A DNA stretch of 64,000 nt from Bacillota bacterium (GCA_029552125.1 JAKPEE010000069.1:29641-93640); one strand, 5' to 3'; counted from the stretch's first letter, positions 11,048 through 20,555 are shown. Program-made: numbers and translations. Notes: generated from the letters alone by a model not told the origin.

Positions 11048-12397
11048 ATGAAGCGTATCCTGGCAGTGAAAGCGATCGTCGATATCCTGCTCGTACACGC
11101 GGGTTATCTGCTTATATTTTGGATTCGGTCAACCCTGGAAGAGCATAATATCAGCGCCTATCTCACTGTGGCGCCCTGGCTGACCATAGCCGCTTTTATT
11201 ATCTTTTACAGCTACGGTTTTTACTCCCGTGCCTCGGTCCGCCATCAGTGGGACGAAATCTTCTCCAGCCTGGTTTGTGCCCTGGCCCTGCTGTGCTTGA
11301 GCGCCCTGGCCCTGTCATACATCCTCCAGCAGTACGGCTTTCCCCGTTTGTCCATTGTTTTTGCCGCCGTGGTGCAGATGCTGCTGCTCCTTGGTTGGCG
11401 GGCGATCACAGTACGCTGGTCTAAAAAATATGTGGAACCTTTTAAGCTGCTGTTGATCGGCCCGGAAGAGAGCGCCCTCGAGCGGCTAAGACAGTTCCAG
11501 AACGATCAATCGGGCCATTACCAGGTTCTGGCCATCTTAACCCCGGAGAAAAAAACGGCGCCGGAAGCCGTGCCTGTGCCTGTATATGAAGGCTACGAAA
11601 ATTTGGAGCGGGTCCTGGATCAAGTCCAGCCAAACAGCGTTCTGTTCTGTTCGGGCATACCGGATCGAATCCGCATGGAACTGCTCATGCAAACGCTTAC
11701 TTACGGCGCCGATATATTTATTGTCCCCGATTTTTACGATATCATGGTGGCCAAATCGCGGCTGGAACAGTTGAACAACATCCCCGCCTTTCGCCTGACC
11801 GGCTTTGCCGCCAGCAGGGAACAGCTCTGGAAAAGGGCGATGGATATTGCCCTCTCTCTTATATTTGGCCTTCCCGCCCTCATTTTTATCTTTCTCGCCG
11901 CCCTGGCCTTGAAAATCGAACTGCCCCGGGCTCCCGTTTTTTACACGCAGGAAAGGATCAGCCGGAAAGGGCGCGTATTCAAGCTGTACAAGCTGCGCAC
12001 CATGGTGCCGGATGCGGAAAAATATACCGGCCCCGTGCTCTCCGGCGCAGATGACCGGCGTGTCACCGCCGTGGGCAGGGTTTTAAGGCTTACCCGCATC
12101 GACGAACTGCCCCAGCTCTGGAATGTGCTTAAAGGCGAGATGAGCTTTATCGGGCCGCGGGCGGAAAGACCCTTTTTTGTGGAGCAGTACTCCCGTGACA
12201 TACCCGGGTACGATTACCGCCATGTTGTTAACAGCGGCATCACCGGCCTGGCCCAGATTGAAGGCAAATACAGCACCACTGCCGAGGACAAGCTCCGCTT
12301 TGACTTAATCTATGTGCAGACTTTTTCTCCGCTAAAGGATTTGCACATCCTGATGCATACAATCAAAGTGATGCTGCTTAAGAAAAAAGCGATGTAG
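11048..12397 (+). CDS. Exopolysaccharide biosynthesis polyprenyl glycosylphosphotransferase (WbaP/WcaJ type)
   Basis: N-terminal TM segments, CoA-binding-like middle, C-terminal KRAMDIALSLIFGLPALI...FKLYKLRTMVPDAE...RIDELPQLWNVLKGEMSFIGPRAERPFF. Confidence 0.93.
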   Translation: MKRILAVKAIVDILLVHAGYLLIFWIRSTLEEHNISAYLTVAPWLTIAAFIIFYSYGFYSRASVRHQWDEIFSSLVCALALLCLSALALSYILQQYGFPRLSIVFAAVVQMLLLLGWRAITVRWSKKYVEPFKLLLIGPEESALERLRQFQNDQSGHYQVLAILTPEKKTAPEAVPVPVYEGYENLERVLDQVQPNSVLFCSGIPDRIRMELLMQTLTYGADIFIVPDFYDIMVAKSRLEQLNNIPAFRLTGFAASREQLWKRAMDIALSLIFGLPALIFIFLAALALKIELPRAPVFYTQERISRKGRVFKLYKLRTMVPDAEKYTGPVLSGADDRRVTAVGRVLRLTRIDELPQLWNVLKGEMSFIGPRAERPFFVEQYSRDIPGYDYRHVVNSGITGLAQIEGKYSTTAEDKLRFDLIYVQTFSPLKDLHILMHTIKVMLLKKKAM

Positions 12398-12497
12398 TTT
12401 AGATAAGATAGAAGGAATTATGGGGTTACTGTCGAAACAGAAGAAGAATAATCCAACAATTCTTGCCTGGTGGAAAGCTATGGAGGGTTTTTGTGCA

Positions 12498-13034
12498 ATG
12501 AAAAAATTATATGTTGGACTGTTTTTGCTCTTAACCATCTTGCCGGCGTTTACAGGTTGCGGCCCCGAATATGTTTATGATCTGGAAAAATTTAATCACG
12601 TCAACGCCTATGTCCAGGAGATCGTGGCGGCCATTGAAGAAACCGCCTTTGATTTTGAACTCTGGGTGGTTGACCCGGGCAACGCGGAAAAATTGGAGTG
12701 GCTGGAAATGGACGCGGAATGGATCGAGGATATAAATTTACGTTATTTGACCGGTGATTTTCCGGATTATAGCGAACTTGAAACCTGGGTCGTCCCCGTC
12801 TCCAATGATAAAGAGCGCTGGACGATCAAGGGCTCAAGACTGGTTTCCGCCCTGGAGCAAATAGAGGCGTCCACCCCGGAACTGGCCGGGTTGATCTTCG
12901 AGCTGACCGGCGCAGGCGGCGATCTTTTTTTAAATACCAAGAGCGAAGAGATCAGGCCGGTCTTGAACAAAGCCCTGGAAGCGGCGACCGAACTGAAAGA
13001 ACTTTTTCGATTGCAGGAAATAAATGGCGATTGA
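12498..13034 (+). CDS. Lipoprotein of unknown function
   Basis: MKKLYVGLFLLLTILPAFTGCGPEY: signal peptide plus lipobox (FTGC). Start moved from 12420 to ATG 12498. Confidence 0.7.
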   Translation: MKKLYVGLFLLLTILPAFTGCGPEYVYDLEKFNHVNAYVQEIVAAIEETAFDFELWVVDPGNAEKLEWLEMDAEWIEDINLRYLTGDFPDYSELETWVVPVSNDKERWTIKGSRLVSALEQIEASTPELAGLIFELTGAGGDLFLNTKSEEIRPVLNKALEAATELKELFRLQEINGD

Positions 13035-13159
13035 CCTTTTCCCAATTTAGCGAGATTAATGGGCTGCCTGAACAACCCTGCCAGCGGTATGTATCTTTAT
13101 CTTAAAAGTGGAACTATCCTTGTTCAAAATGGTCACAGTTATAGAATCTTGTTATTTAT

Positions 13160-13167
13160 GCTATAAT
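13160..13167 (+). promoter_or_regulatory. Extended -10 promoter (TGCTATAAT) upstream of the LCP-PASTA gene
   Basis: tatgctataat gives TGnTATAAT; -35 weak. Confidence 0.5.
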
Positions 13168-13228
13168 AGCAAGGCAGGCGCAAGAAGGGGGTAAATATAA
13201 TGAGATTTGGTCAAATTGTAAAAAATCA

Positions 13229-15010
13229 ATGACAGGTCTGAAAAACTTACTTAATAAAGCGGCTGCCTTTGTGAAACGGATCATGGCCAAAGTAATCTCA
13301 TACCTGAAAAATATGAAGCGAAAACAGATCATTATCGGGGCTGTAGCCCTGGTGCTTATTGCCGGAGTCGCATTTGCCGCCATATTTATCATGCAGGTCA
13401 CCGATCCCGAGTCGGTTATACTGGGCGGTATCAGGGGCGGCAAAGAGTACAGAGTTGATGAAGAATTTTCAGAAAAAACGGTCAACATTGCCGTGCTGGG
13501 ATTTGACCGCAATGCCGAAAGGGAAGAGTACGCCTATCTTTTTTTACCTGACTTTATCGCTGTTCTTTCCATCAATTTTGAAACGGACCAGGTATCATTT
13601 GTACGGGTGCTCCGTGACTCCTACGTACCCATTGCTGTAACCGGGATAAAAGACAAGATTAACCATTCCTATTACCACGGGTACCAGCATAGCAGCGGGC
13701 CGGATAAAGACGCCGACGGGCTGCAATGTACCCTGGATACGATCAGCAACGTTCTCGGCGGGATACCGATTCATTATTATGTTTCGGTGGACATGGACGG
13801 GCTGGCCTACATGGTCGACGCCCTCGGAGGCGTTGAATACAGGGTCAAGGAAGACCTGTACGACAAGTTTGGCAACAAAGTCCTGGGCAAGGGGACGCAC
13901 TACTTTGACGGGGAAGCTTTCGTTTTATTCGTGCGCCATCGCGATGATAATACCGGCCAGGATGTCGGGCGGGCTGCCAGGCAGTTTGATATCCTGGATG
14001 ACCTTTTTGAAAGTGTCAGGGACAGGGGCCTGTTAAAAAATGCACCCACTTTTTTCAAGGTTTATCGCGATTACGTCGACACCAATATGAGTTTGAAGCA
14101 GGTTGCAGCCCTGGCCTATTACGCCATGGATTTTGATCCGACCCATGATATTTTCTACGTTCTCGATGGCGAAAGCCAGACCAAGGACGGCATCTGGTAC
14201 TGGGTGCTCAATCAGGCCCAGCGCGTCCGGCTGATCAAGGAGGTTTTTGGTATAACCGTGGCCGCCTGGCCGCAGGAGGTCCTCACCGATACGCCGCCGC
14301 CGCCGCTTAAGTTTTTCGACTACAAGGTGGATTTTGATAAAAAAGGCAACCCGTCGGTAGAGCTTACCTGGGAGCCGGGAGATTCGAAGAAAGTGGTTTT
14401 CGAGCTCTACCGGAACGGTGAGCTGCTTGAAGAGTTGGAAGGCATCACCTATTATATCGATACCGATGTGGATCTATTTCAGACCTACAATTATACCCTG
14501 GTAGTGCGCCATTACCGGGCCAAGGGCGACCCGCACGGTCTCACTGTATACGTGGCGCCGCCCGCGGTGGAGGTGCCGGACGTGGTCGGCATGACAGAAA
14601 AGGAAGCCCAGAAGTTGATTGAAAATGCGGGGCTGGATTTCGTGCACGCTGAAGAGTTCAGCGATAAAGTGCCGAAGGGTATTGTGATCAAGACAGTGCC
14701 GGTCGCCGGTACCGAGGTGGAGCCGGGCAGCGCGGTGACCGTGGTGGTATCCCTGGGCCCTGTGCCTGAAAAACAGATACCTGATGCTGATCGTATAATT
14801 GGAAAGACTGAAGACCAAGTTAGGAGAATTCTGGAAGAGCTCAACTTGAATCTACGAATTGAAACAATAAAAAAAGAGTATAAAGAAGGTTTTGAGGATG
14901 GTCAGGTGTATAAAATAGTACCGGCCCCCGGGCAGACTGTAAGATACGGTGACACTGTCACTATTTATGTATCAAAAGGCCCAGAAGAGCCCGTAGATCC
15001 AGGTGAATAA
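13229..15010 (+). CDS. LytR-CpsA-Psr (LCP) family protein with Fn3-like segment and two PASTA repeats
   Basis: TM anchor then VNIAVLGFDRNAEREE...VSFVRVLRDSYV...INHSYYHG...VDMDGLAYMVDALGGVEY; C-terminal VEVPDVVGMTEKEAQKLIENAGL and IPDADRIIGKTEDQVRRILEELNL PASTA units. Confidence 0.9.
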   Translation: MTGLKNLLNKAAAFVKRIMAKVISYLKNMKRKQIIIGAVALVLIAGVAFAAIFIMQVTDPESVILGGIRGGKEYRVDEEFSEKTVNIAVLGFDRNAEREEYAYLFLPDFIAVLSINFETDQVSFVRVLRDSYVPIAVTGIKDKINHSYYHGYQHSSGPDKDADGLQCTLDTISNVLGGIPIHYYVSVDMDGLAYMVDALGGVEYRVKEDLYDKFGNKVLGKGTHYFDGEAFVLFVRHRDDNTGQDVGRAARQFDILDDLFESVRDRGLLKNAPTFFKVYRDYVDTNMSLKQVAALAYYAMDFDPTHDIFYVLDGESQTKDGIWYWVLNQAQRVRLIKEVFGITVAAWPQEVLTDTPPPPLKFFDYKVDFDKKGNPSVELTWEPGDSKKVVFELYRNGELLEELEGITYYIDTDVDLFQTYNYTLVVRHYRAKGDPHGLTVYVAPPAVEVPDVVGMTEKEAQKLIENAGLDFVHAEEFSDKVPKGIVIKTVPVAGTEVEPGSAVTVVVSLGPVPEKQIPDADRIIGKTEDQVRRILEELNLNLRIETIKKEYKEGFEDGQVYKIVPAPGQTVRYGDTVTIYVSKGPEEPVDPGE

Positions 15011-15059
15011 GATTAAGTACTTTTGAACAATATTCAGTTCAAAACATCGAAAAGCATGG

Positions 15060-15088
15060 GGCAACCCGTTATCGGGTTGCCTTTTTTT
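15060..15088 (+). terminator. Rho-independent terminator
   Basis: GGCAACCCG-TTAT-CGGGTTGCC followed by TTTTTTT. Confidence 0.93.
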
Positions 15089-15159
15089 CAACTATAATAA
15101 TTACTCAGGCTGTATGGTTTGCAAAAGAATTAGCGCTTTTGCTCCTGCCCGGGCTAATT

Positions 15160-15199
15160 CCCTCTCCCCCGGCGGGAGAGGGCTGGGGTGAGGGGGGAG
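15160..15199. repeat. Dispersed G/C-rich hairpin repeat, copy 1
   Basis: CCCTCTCCCCCGGCGGGAGAGGGCTGGGGTGAGGGGGGAG; same family as 16574-16596, weaker relatives near 8979, 3199 and 19145. Confidence 0.6.
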
Positions 15200-15464
15200 A
15201 TCCCTCTTTTAGCCGGTTGCCTGAGCAGTAACGTTAAGTTAATGAAAACACGGGAGAACTAGTCTTTTCCGATTTTCCCAGGATAGGCCAGTAAGTGAGA
15301 AAAACATTTTGTGGACAACCGGGCAAAGGGTAAAGATATTGGCATTCGCCTGGTGTTAAGGCAATTTAATTTGACCGATGCGGCGGCGGATAATATAATA
15401 AGAGCATGGACAAGGGCGCGGCTTACCGCGCCCGCATTCTGTCCGCCTAGAAAGATGATCAACC

Positions 15465-16472
15465 ATGCGCCGCCGCAGTAAAACGGCCCTCGTAGTGCTT
15501 CTTGCCTTTGCCCTGTTTGCGGCCGCCCTGGCCGCCTTTTCCATCTACCTGCTCGACCCGCAGCGCCTGTTTGCCCGGGCGGAGGGCAGGAGCGAAACAG
15601 TTGAAAAAGAAGATTTTGCCGGGGAGGACCGGATCAACATTGCCCTGCTCGGCTTTGACCGCTCCGCCGAGCGGGATAAAACCTTTACCATTTACCGGCC
15701 CGATACTATTATGATTGCTTCATTGGAGCTAGAAAAGGGGACGGTTTCCCTGGTCAATATTCCCCGCGACAGTTATGTCGCCATTGCCGGCGGCGGGGGA
15801 TACGATAAAATTAACCACGCCTATATGCACGGCTATTACCGGCCGGGGGCGGATGATCCCCACCAAAGCGGCATTGAAACGACCCTGCAGACGATTGAAG
15901 ATTTTCTCGGCGGCGTGCCGGCGCATTATTATGTTGCCCTGGACATGGACGCCGTGGTGGAGATTGTCGACCGGTTGGGTGGAGTGGACTACGAGGTGGA
16001 ATACCCGGTGCGGGCTGATTTCGGCCGCGGGGAGCTTTTACTGGAGGAGGGCTTCCAGCGCCTGGATGGCCGCAGCTTTTTAACTTATATCCGCGATCGC
16101 AGTGTCGGAGGGGACATCGGCCGATCCCGGCGCCAGCAGCAGGTTTTGATCGCCGCCTTTAGCCAGCTTAAGAATAAGGGCAGTCTTTCCAGCCTCCCTG
16201 CCCTCTACCGGTCGCTCCAGGACAACCTGGAGACAAACCTATCCCCCGCCCAGGTGGCATCCCTGGCCATGTTCGGTACGCGCGTGGAACCGGAGCAAAT
16301 CCGGACTTATGTCTTTCCAGGTAGTATCCAGTTCGCGCCCCAAGGAGAGATAGACGTTTCTTACGTGGTCATTGACGAGGAAGCCCGGGTGGAGTTAATC
16401 AGGGAGGTTTTTGGCGCCGCGGTGGAACAGAGGGCCCAGATTGTTTTACCGGGCCGGCGCCGCGACGCTTAA
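15465..16472 (+). CDS. LytR-CpsA-Psr family protein
   Basis: INIALLGFDRSAERDK...VSLVNIPRDSYVAI...DKINHAYMHG...VALDMDAVVEIVDRLGGVDY. Confidence 0.92.
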   Translation: MRRRSKTALVVLLAFALFAAALAAFSIYLLDPQRLFARAEGRSETVEKEDFAGEDRINIALLGFDRSAERDKTFTIYRPDTIMIASLELEKGTVSLVNIPRDSYVAIAGGGGYDKINHAYMHGYYRPGADDPHQSGIETTLQTIEDFLGGVPAHYYVALDMDAVVEIVDRLGGVDYEVEYPVRADFGRGELLLEEGFQRLDGRSFLTYIRDRSVGGDIGRSRRQQQVLIAAFSQLKNKGSLSSLPALYRSLQDNLETNLSPAQVASLAMFGTRVEPEQIRTYVFPGSIQFAPQGEIDVSYVVIDEEARVELIREVFGAAVEQRAQIVLPGRRRDA

Positions 16473-16573
16473 ATCAGGAGCCGGCTCCGGCTACCGTTTA
16501 TATCACGGGAAAGATAACCCGTACATCCCTGCCCTCCCCCCCGCCAGCCAACCAGCGCTGGAATCCAGAAATT

Positions 16574-16596
16574 CCCTCTCCCCTGGTGGGAGAGGG
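16574..16596. repeat. Dispersed G/C-rich hairpin repeat, copy 2
   Basis: CCCTCTCCCCTGGTGGGAGAGGG. Confidence 0.6.
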
Positions 16597-16750
16597 TAGA
16601 AGGTGCGGGAGCGGTTAACGCCCTGTTTTCTAGATTCACGGGGCTCAGCACAGTAAACGGCAGTTAAATTGTCTGGACCTGGTTAGCCAGGGCGATATAA
16701 TTAGCGGTATAATGATTTAGGAAATTTACCGATCGCAGCCAAAAGGGGGC

Positions 16751-17470
16751 TTGAGCATCATTAAAGCTGAAGAAAGAATTATCTGCGCCCTGGATGTGCA
16801 CCAGGCCGCTGAAGCAAAGCGCCTGGTGGAGCAACTGGACGGCCTGGTGAGCTTTTTTAAAGTGGGGATGCTCCTCTACCTCACCGGCGGTATGCAGTTT
16901 GTGCAGTGGTTACAAAAACGCGGGCTTAAAGTATTTCTGGATCTGAAACTTTACGATGTTCCCGACACCGTCGGCCCGGCCGTGCGCGCGGCTGCCGCGG
17001 CGGGTGTGCAGATGCTCACCGTGCACGGCAACCGGGATATATTGCAGCGGGCGGGGGAAGCGGCTGCCGGAACCGGGTTGAATGTCCTGGCGGTAACGGT
17101 TTTGACCAGCCTGGATCAAAACGATCTGGCGGAGTTGGGCTACCCCGTGGCCGTGGCAGACCTGGTGTTGAACCGCGCCCGCTGGGCCGTGGAAAGCGGC
17201 TGTGCCGGAGTAATTGCGTCACCGCGGGAAGCGGGGAGGCTGCGCAGTGAACTGGGCCGGGATCCTCTCCTGGTGACGCCCGGTATCCGGCCGGCTGGAT
17301 TTGCGGTTGGAACGCATAAGCGGGCGGCTACACCGGGTCAGGCTATCCGCGACGGCGCCGATTACCTGGTTATCGGGCAGCCCATCATTAAATCTGCGGA
17401 GCCGCTGCGGGTTGTGGAAGCGATAATCGGCGAAATCAAGGCGGCGGACGAGTGCAATCCGGATCAATAG
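16751..17470 (+). CDS. pyrF: Orotidine 5'-phosphate decarboxylase
   Basis: IICALDVHQAAEAKRLVEQL, FLDLKLYDVPDTV, LVTPGIRP, ADYLVIGQPI; TTG start. Confidence 0.93.
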   Translation: MSIIKAEERIICALDVHQAAEAKRLVEQLDGLVSFFKVGMLLYLTGGMQFVQWLQKRGLKVFLDLKLYDVPDTVGPAVRAAAAAGVQMLTVHGNRDILQRAGEAAAGTGLNVLAVTVLTSLDQNDLAELGYPVAVADLVLNRARWAVESGCAGVIASPREAGRLRSELGRDPLLVTPGIRPAGFAVGTHKRAATPGQAIRDGADYLVIGQPIIKSAEPLRVVEAIIGEIKAADECNPDQ

Positions 17471-17615
17471 CATAAGCTGAAGTAATAATAGGGGACGGGG
17501 CGTCTTACTAAATACACGGCCGCACAGCCAGGCTAAACAGGAGAGGCGTTCATAAACGGTTTTTCTACGGCGATTGTTACCGCTGTAGGGTAAGACAGAG
17601 GAAGGAGGCAGTTTT

Positions 17616-18179
17616 ATGGAAAACTGGCCCAATAACCTGGCCGCCCTGGTTCCCTGTTACGCCGGAAACGGCGGAAACTGCACCAAAATCTATACCCTGG
17701 AAGGAGAAACTGTCCTGGATCGGCGCACGGTCAGGTGGAACCTGCGCCGCCTGGCGCGCCGTTTCTGTATTGACCTGGAAGCGGCCCGCAGCCGCTATGG
17801 TGAACTTTTGGATTGGAGGCAGGGCGTGCCCATCCCTTTCAGCGCTGCGCTGGTGCTGGTGCCGCTTAAAGTGAGGCATACTGTCGGCAAAAATGACGGC
17901 GCCAGCGGCTATTTTAATGCCGCGGCGGTTGAAGTTTCCCCGGGGGAAGGGGTAGAAGGCTTTCGTTCGGAGCTGTTGCTTCCCGGGGGGCATCGTCTCG
18001 GCTGCTGTTATACAGTGCGGACAGTCAAAAAAAGGCTAAAAGCGGGGCAACTGCTGTTAAAATTTTTTGCCGGGGAAGCAAAACCTGTTGCGGCAGGGGA
18101 GAGTCAAACGCCGGAATACAGCCGTTTCCTGGAGCGCCTGTTTATGGCCGCGATTCAGGCGGCCGGAGCCGGGGAATGA
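17616..18179 (+). CDS. Hypothetical protein, possible ComK-like transcription factor
   Basis: NLAALVPCYAGNGGNCTKIYTLEG...SRYGELLDWRQGVPIPFSAALVLVPLKVR resembles the ALIP...G...RxG...VPIP layout of ComK; preceded by ggaggcag RBS. Confidence 0.45.
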   Translation: MENWPNNLAALVPCYAGNGGNCTKIYTLEGETVLDRRTVRWNLRRLARRFCIDLEAARSRYGELLDWRQGVPIPFSAALVLVPLKVRHTVGKNDGASGYFNAAAVEVSPGEGVEGFRSELLLPGGHRLGCCYTVRTVKKRLKAGQLLLKFFAGEAKPVAAGESQTPEYSRFLERLFMAAIQAAGAGE

Positions 18180-18202
18180 GCTTTTTTCAGCCCGGCACAG
18201 GT

Positions 18203-18964
18203 TCAGGTCTTCTTTCTGCCGCCGAGGCAATAAATCAGCAGCCCGCCGGCCGCGGCGGCCATAATTACGCCGGGCGTGATGGCGGCAGGCAGAAGGGCCC
18301 GGGTTGAACCGAGAATCAAGCCGGCCAGAAGGAAGGTAATGGCGTTGCTGTAACGGCGGTACAGGGCGGAAAGCAGGCGCGCCAGCCCCAGCAGGCCGGT
18401 GATACAGCCCGCGCCAAACACGGCAAGGTTAAGCCACTGCCACTGGTTTACGGCCAGGGTTACATCGTCATAAAGGTTCATGATCACCAGGGCCGCGCTG
18501 CCCGAAACGCCGGGTAAAAGCATGGTAGCGCTGGCCACGGCTCCCCCCAGGAAAAAATGAAAGAGGCTGCCGGGCGGCAGCACGGTCAGGGTGGAGGAAG
18601 GTTCGCCGACGATAAAGAATGTTGTGGCAAAGCCCGCAGCGCCCAAAAGGAGCGGGACCGGAGCGATGCGGGTATTTTCACCGTGCAGCAGCACGACGCG
18701 CACCGACAGCACCATGGCCCCCAGAAAGAAGGCCATGAGCAGGTCTTCGGCCCGGCTTAACAGGAAGCCGATAATCCGCACAAAGGCCAGGGCCCCGATG
18801 GCCCCGCCAGCGAGGTGGAGCAGGTAAGGCCGGACATTGAGCCGGGAAATGCCCTCCAATAAACTGCGGTAGAAGCCGAGCAGCAGAATGACTGTGCCGG
18901 TGCTGATGCCGGGTATAACGAAAGTGACCCCGATGGCGATGCCCTGTAACAATTTCTTAACCAC
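18203..18964 (-). CDS. DUF368 membrane protein (PopT-type polyprenyl-phosphate translocase family)
   Basis: GIAIGVTFVIPGISTGTVILLLGFY and ATMLLPGVSGSAALVIMNLYDDV repeated half motifs. Confidence 0.85.
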   Translation of the reverse strand: MVKKLLQGIAIGVTFVIPGISTGTVILLLGFYRSLLEGISRLNVRPYLLHLAGGAIGALAFVRIIGFLLSRAEDLLMAFFLGAMVLSVRVVLLHGENTRIAPVPLLLGAAGFATTFFIVGEPSSTLTVLPPGSLFHFFLGGAVASATMLLPGVSGSAALVIMNLYDDVTLAVNQWQWLNLAVFGAGCITGLLGLARLLSALYRRYSNAITFLLAGLILGSTRALLPAAITPGVIMAAAAGGLLIYCLGGRKKT

Positions 18965-19254
18965 AATTTATCCTCGACTGCATGGAGTGAAAAAACTGCC
19001 TATAAACCTTCGACAGAGCGCCTGCTTATCCTTTTTTCATCAGTGTTAAATTCGAGTTTTTCTTTTAAAGCAGGCTTTGCTATAATTACCATGACCATAA
19101 CTGGCGCAGCCCGCCGCCCCGGTATACCCTTTGAAGAGGGCTGTCCCCCTCCCCCGGTGGAAAAGGGGCAGGGAAAGGGGCTGTTTAGCGGCCAGCTAAA
19201 AGTATCAAACACGGCCATGCCATGGTCAGCCCTGTCCATGCTGGAGGTGATAAG

Positions 19255-19776
19255 ATGATCACCGTGCGCCCGAAGCACCCGGTCAAAAGGATTGGTGTGG
19301 TATCGGATACGCATATACCCACGCGGGGAAAGATCCTGCCGCCGGCTCTTTTTCGCCTGCTGGCGGGGGTGGATTTGATCTTGCACGCGGGAGACCTGGT
19401 CACTGCAAAGGTATTGGAAGAGTTGGCGGCACTGGCCCCGGTGGAAGCGGTGGCCGGCAATATGGATCCCCCGGAGCTGCATAAACGGCTGGGGCGGCAG
19501 AAGTTGATCCGCCTTGCTTCCGTCTCCATCGGCCTGATCCACGGTGACGGCACTTCCAGGAGTGCAACACCGCTTCGCGCTGCCAAAGCCTTCGCCGCCA
19601 TAAAACCTGACCTTGTTGTTTTTGGCCACAGCCATGTCCCACTTTATGAAAGCCTGGAGGGCGTGGCTCTGTTCAACCCCGGTTCGCCGGTAGATCCGCG
19701 CCGCGCGCCAGGGCCTTCCTGTGGCCTGCTCAGCGTTGACGGAACTTCAATTCGCGGAGAAATATTATTTTTATAA
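19255..19776 (+). CDS. YfcE/MJ0936-type metallophosphoesterase
   Basis: IGVVSDTHIPTRG, LILHAGDL, AVAGNMD, GLIHGDG, VVFGHSHVP, FNPGSP. Confidence 0.92.
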   Translation: MITVRPKHPVKRIGVVSDTHIPTRGKILPPALFRLLAGVDLILHAGDLVTAKVLEELAALAPVEAVAGNMDPPELHKRLGRQKLIRLASVSIGLIHGDGTSRSATPLRAAKAFAAIKPDLVVFGHSHVPLYESLEGVALFNPGSPVDPRRAPGPSCGLLSVDGTSIRGEILFL

Positions 19777-19801
19777 TAAATAAAAAGAAGGGGGAAGAAA
19801 G

Positions 19802-19987
19802 ATGGCAAGAGAGAGCCTCATGGAAAGAGCAAAACAGAGAATCCTGGAGGAAGCACCGCAGCAACGCCTGGCCTGCCGTAAAGCTTTCGCCCTGGCCGGA
19901 GAACTTGGCTTAACGACTGCGGAAGTAGGAAAGCTATGTAATGAATTGGAGATAAAAATTACCCATTGCCAGCTCGGTTGTTTTTAA
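19802..19987 (+). CDS. Small protein (61 aa) with C-terminal CQLGCF motif, unknown function
   Basis: MARESLMERAKQRILEEAPQQRLACRKAFALAGELGLTTAEVGKLCNELEIKITHCQLGCF; strong RBS aagggggaagaaag. Confidence 0.7.
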   Translation: MARESLMERAKQRILEEAPQQRLACRKAFALAGELGLTTAEVGKLCNELEIKITHCQLGCF

Positions 19988-20196
19988 GGCTAGTGCTGGA
20001 GAAAAAGACAATCTCAGTATAAACCCCCACTTAGAAGATCATAATAACCATGTGTACCAAAGAAAAACTATGAAATGTGGCGAAATGAGGTCATTTAATC
20101 TGCCGGATCTATCAATTTTGGGGAATGGAACGCCAGACAAGAAGTAATCATGCTTGCGTTACCACCTTATATTCGCTACTATTTTTAGTGTATTTA

Positions 20197-20225
20197 TTAG
20201 CACTCGGTTATAGTGAGTGCTGCTA
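20197..20225 (+). promoter_or_regulatory. CIRCE-like element (HrcA operator)
   Basis: TTAGCACTC-N9-GAGTGCTgc; 16 of the 18 arm positions match the canonical CIRCE arms; directly upstream of groES. Confidence 0.9.
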
Positions 20226-20264
20226 AGCCACATCTTTCAAAATCACATCTAAAAGGAGGCAGAA

Positions 20265-20555
20265 TTGATGAATCTCAAACCTTTAGCTGACCGCATCGTG
20301 GTCAAGGTCCTGGAGGCAGAAGAGAAAACCGCCAGCGGTATTGTGCTTCCGGACAAAGCCAAGGAAAAGCCCCAGGAAGGTGAAGTAATGGCCGTCGGCC
20401 CGGGGAAAGTTCTTGACAACGGTACCCGCCTGGAGATGGAGGTAAAAGTGGGCGACAAAGTTATCTTTTCCCGCTACGCCGGCACCGAAGTTAAAGTAAA
20501 GGGCGAAGAATACTTAATTTTAAGGCAAGACGATGTCCTGGCTTTAGTTCAATAA
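20265..20555 (+). CDS. groES: Co-chaperonin GroES
   Basis: [46 protein letters not shown]. Confidence 0.98.
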   Translation: MMNLKPLADRIVVKVLEAEEKTASGIVLPDKAKEKPQEGEVMAVGPGKVLDNGTRLEMEVKVGDKVIFSRYAGTEVKVKGEEYLILRQDDVLALVQ

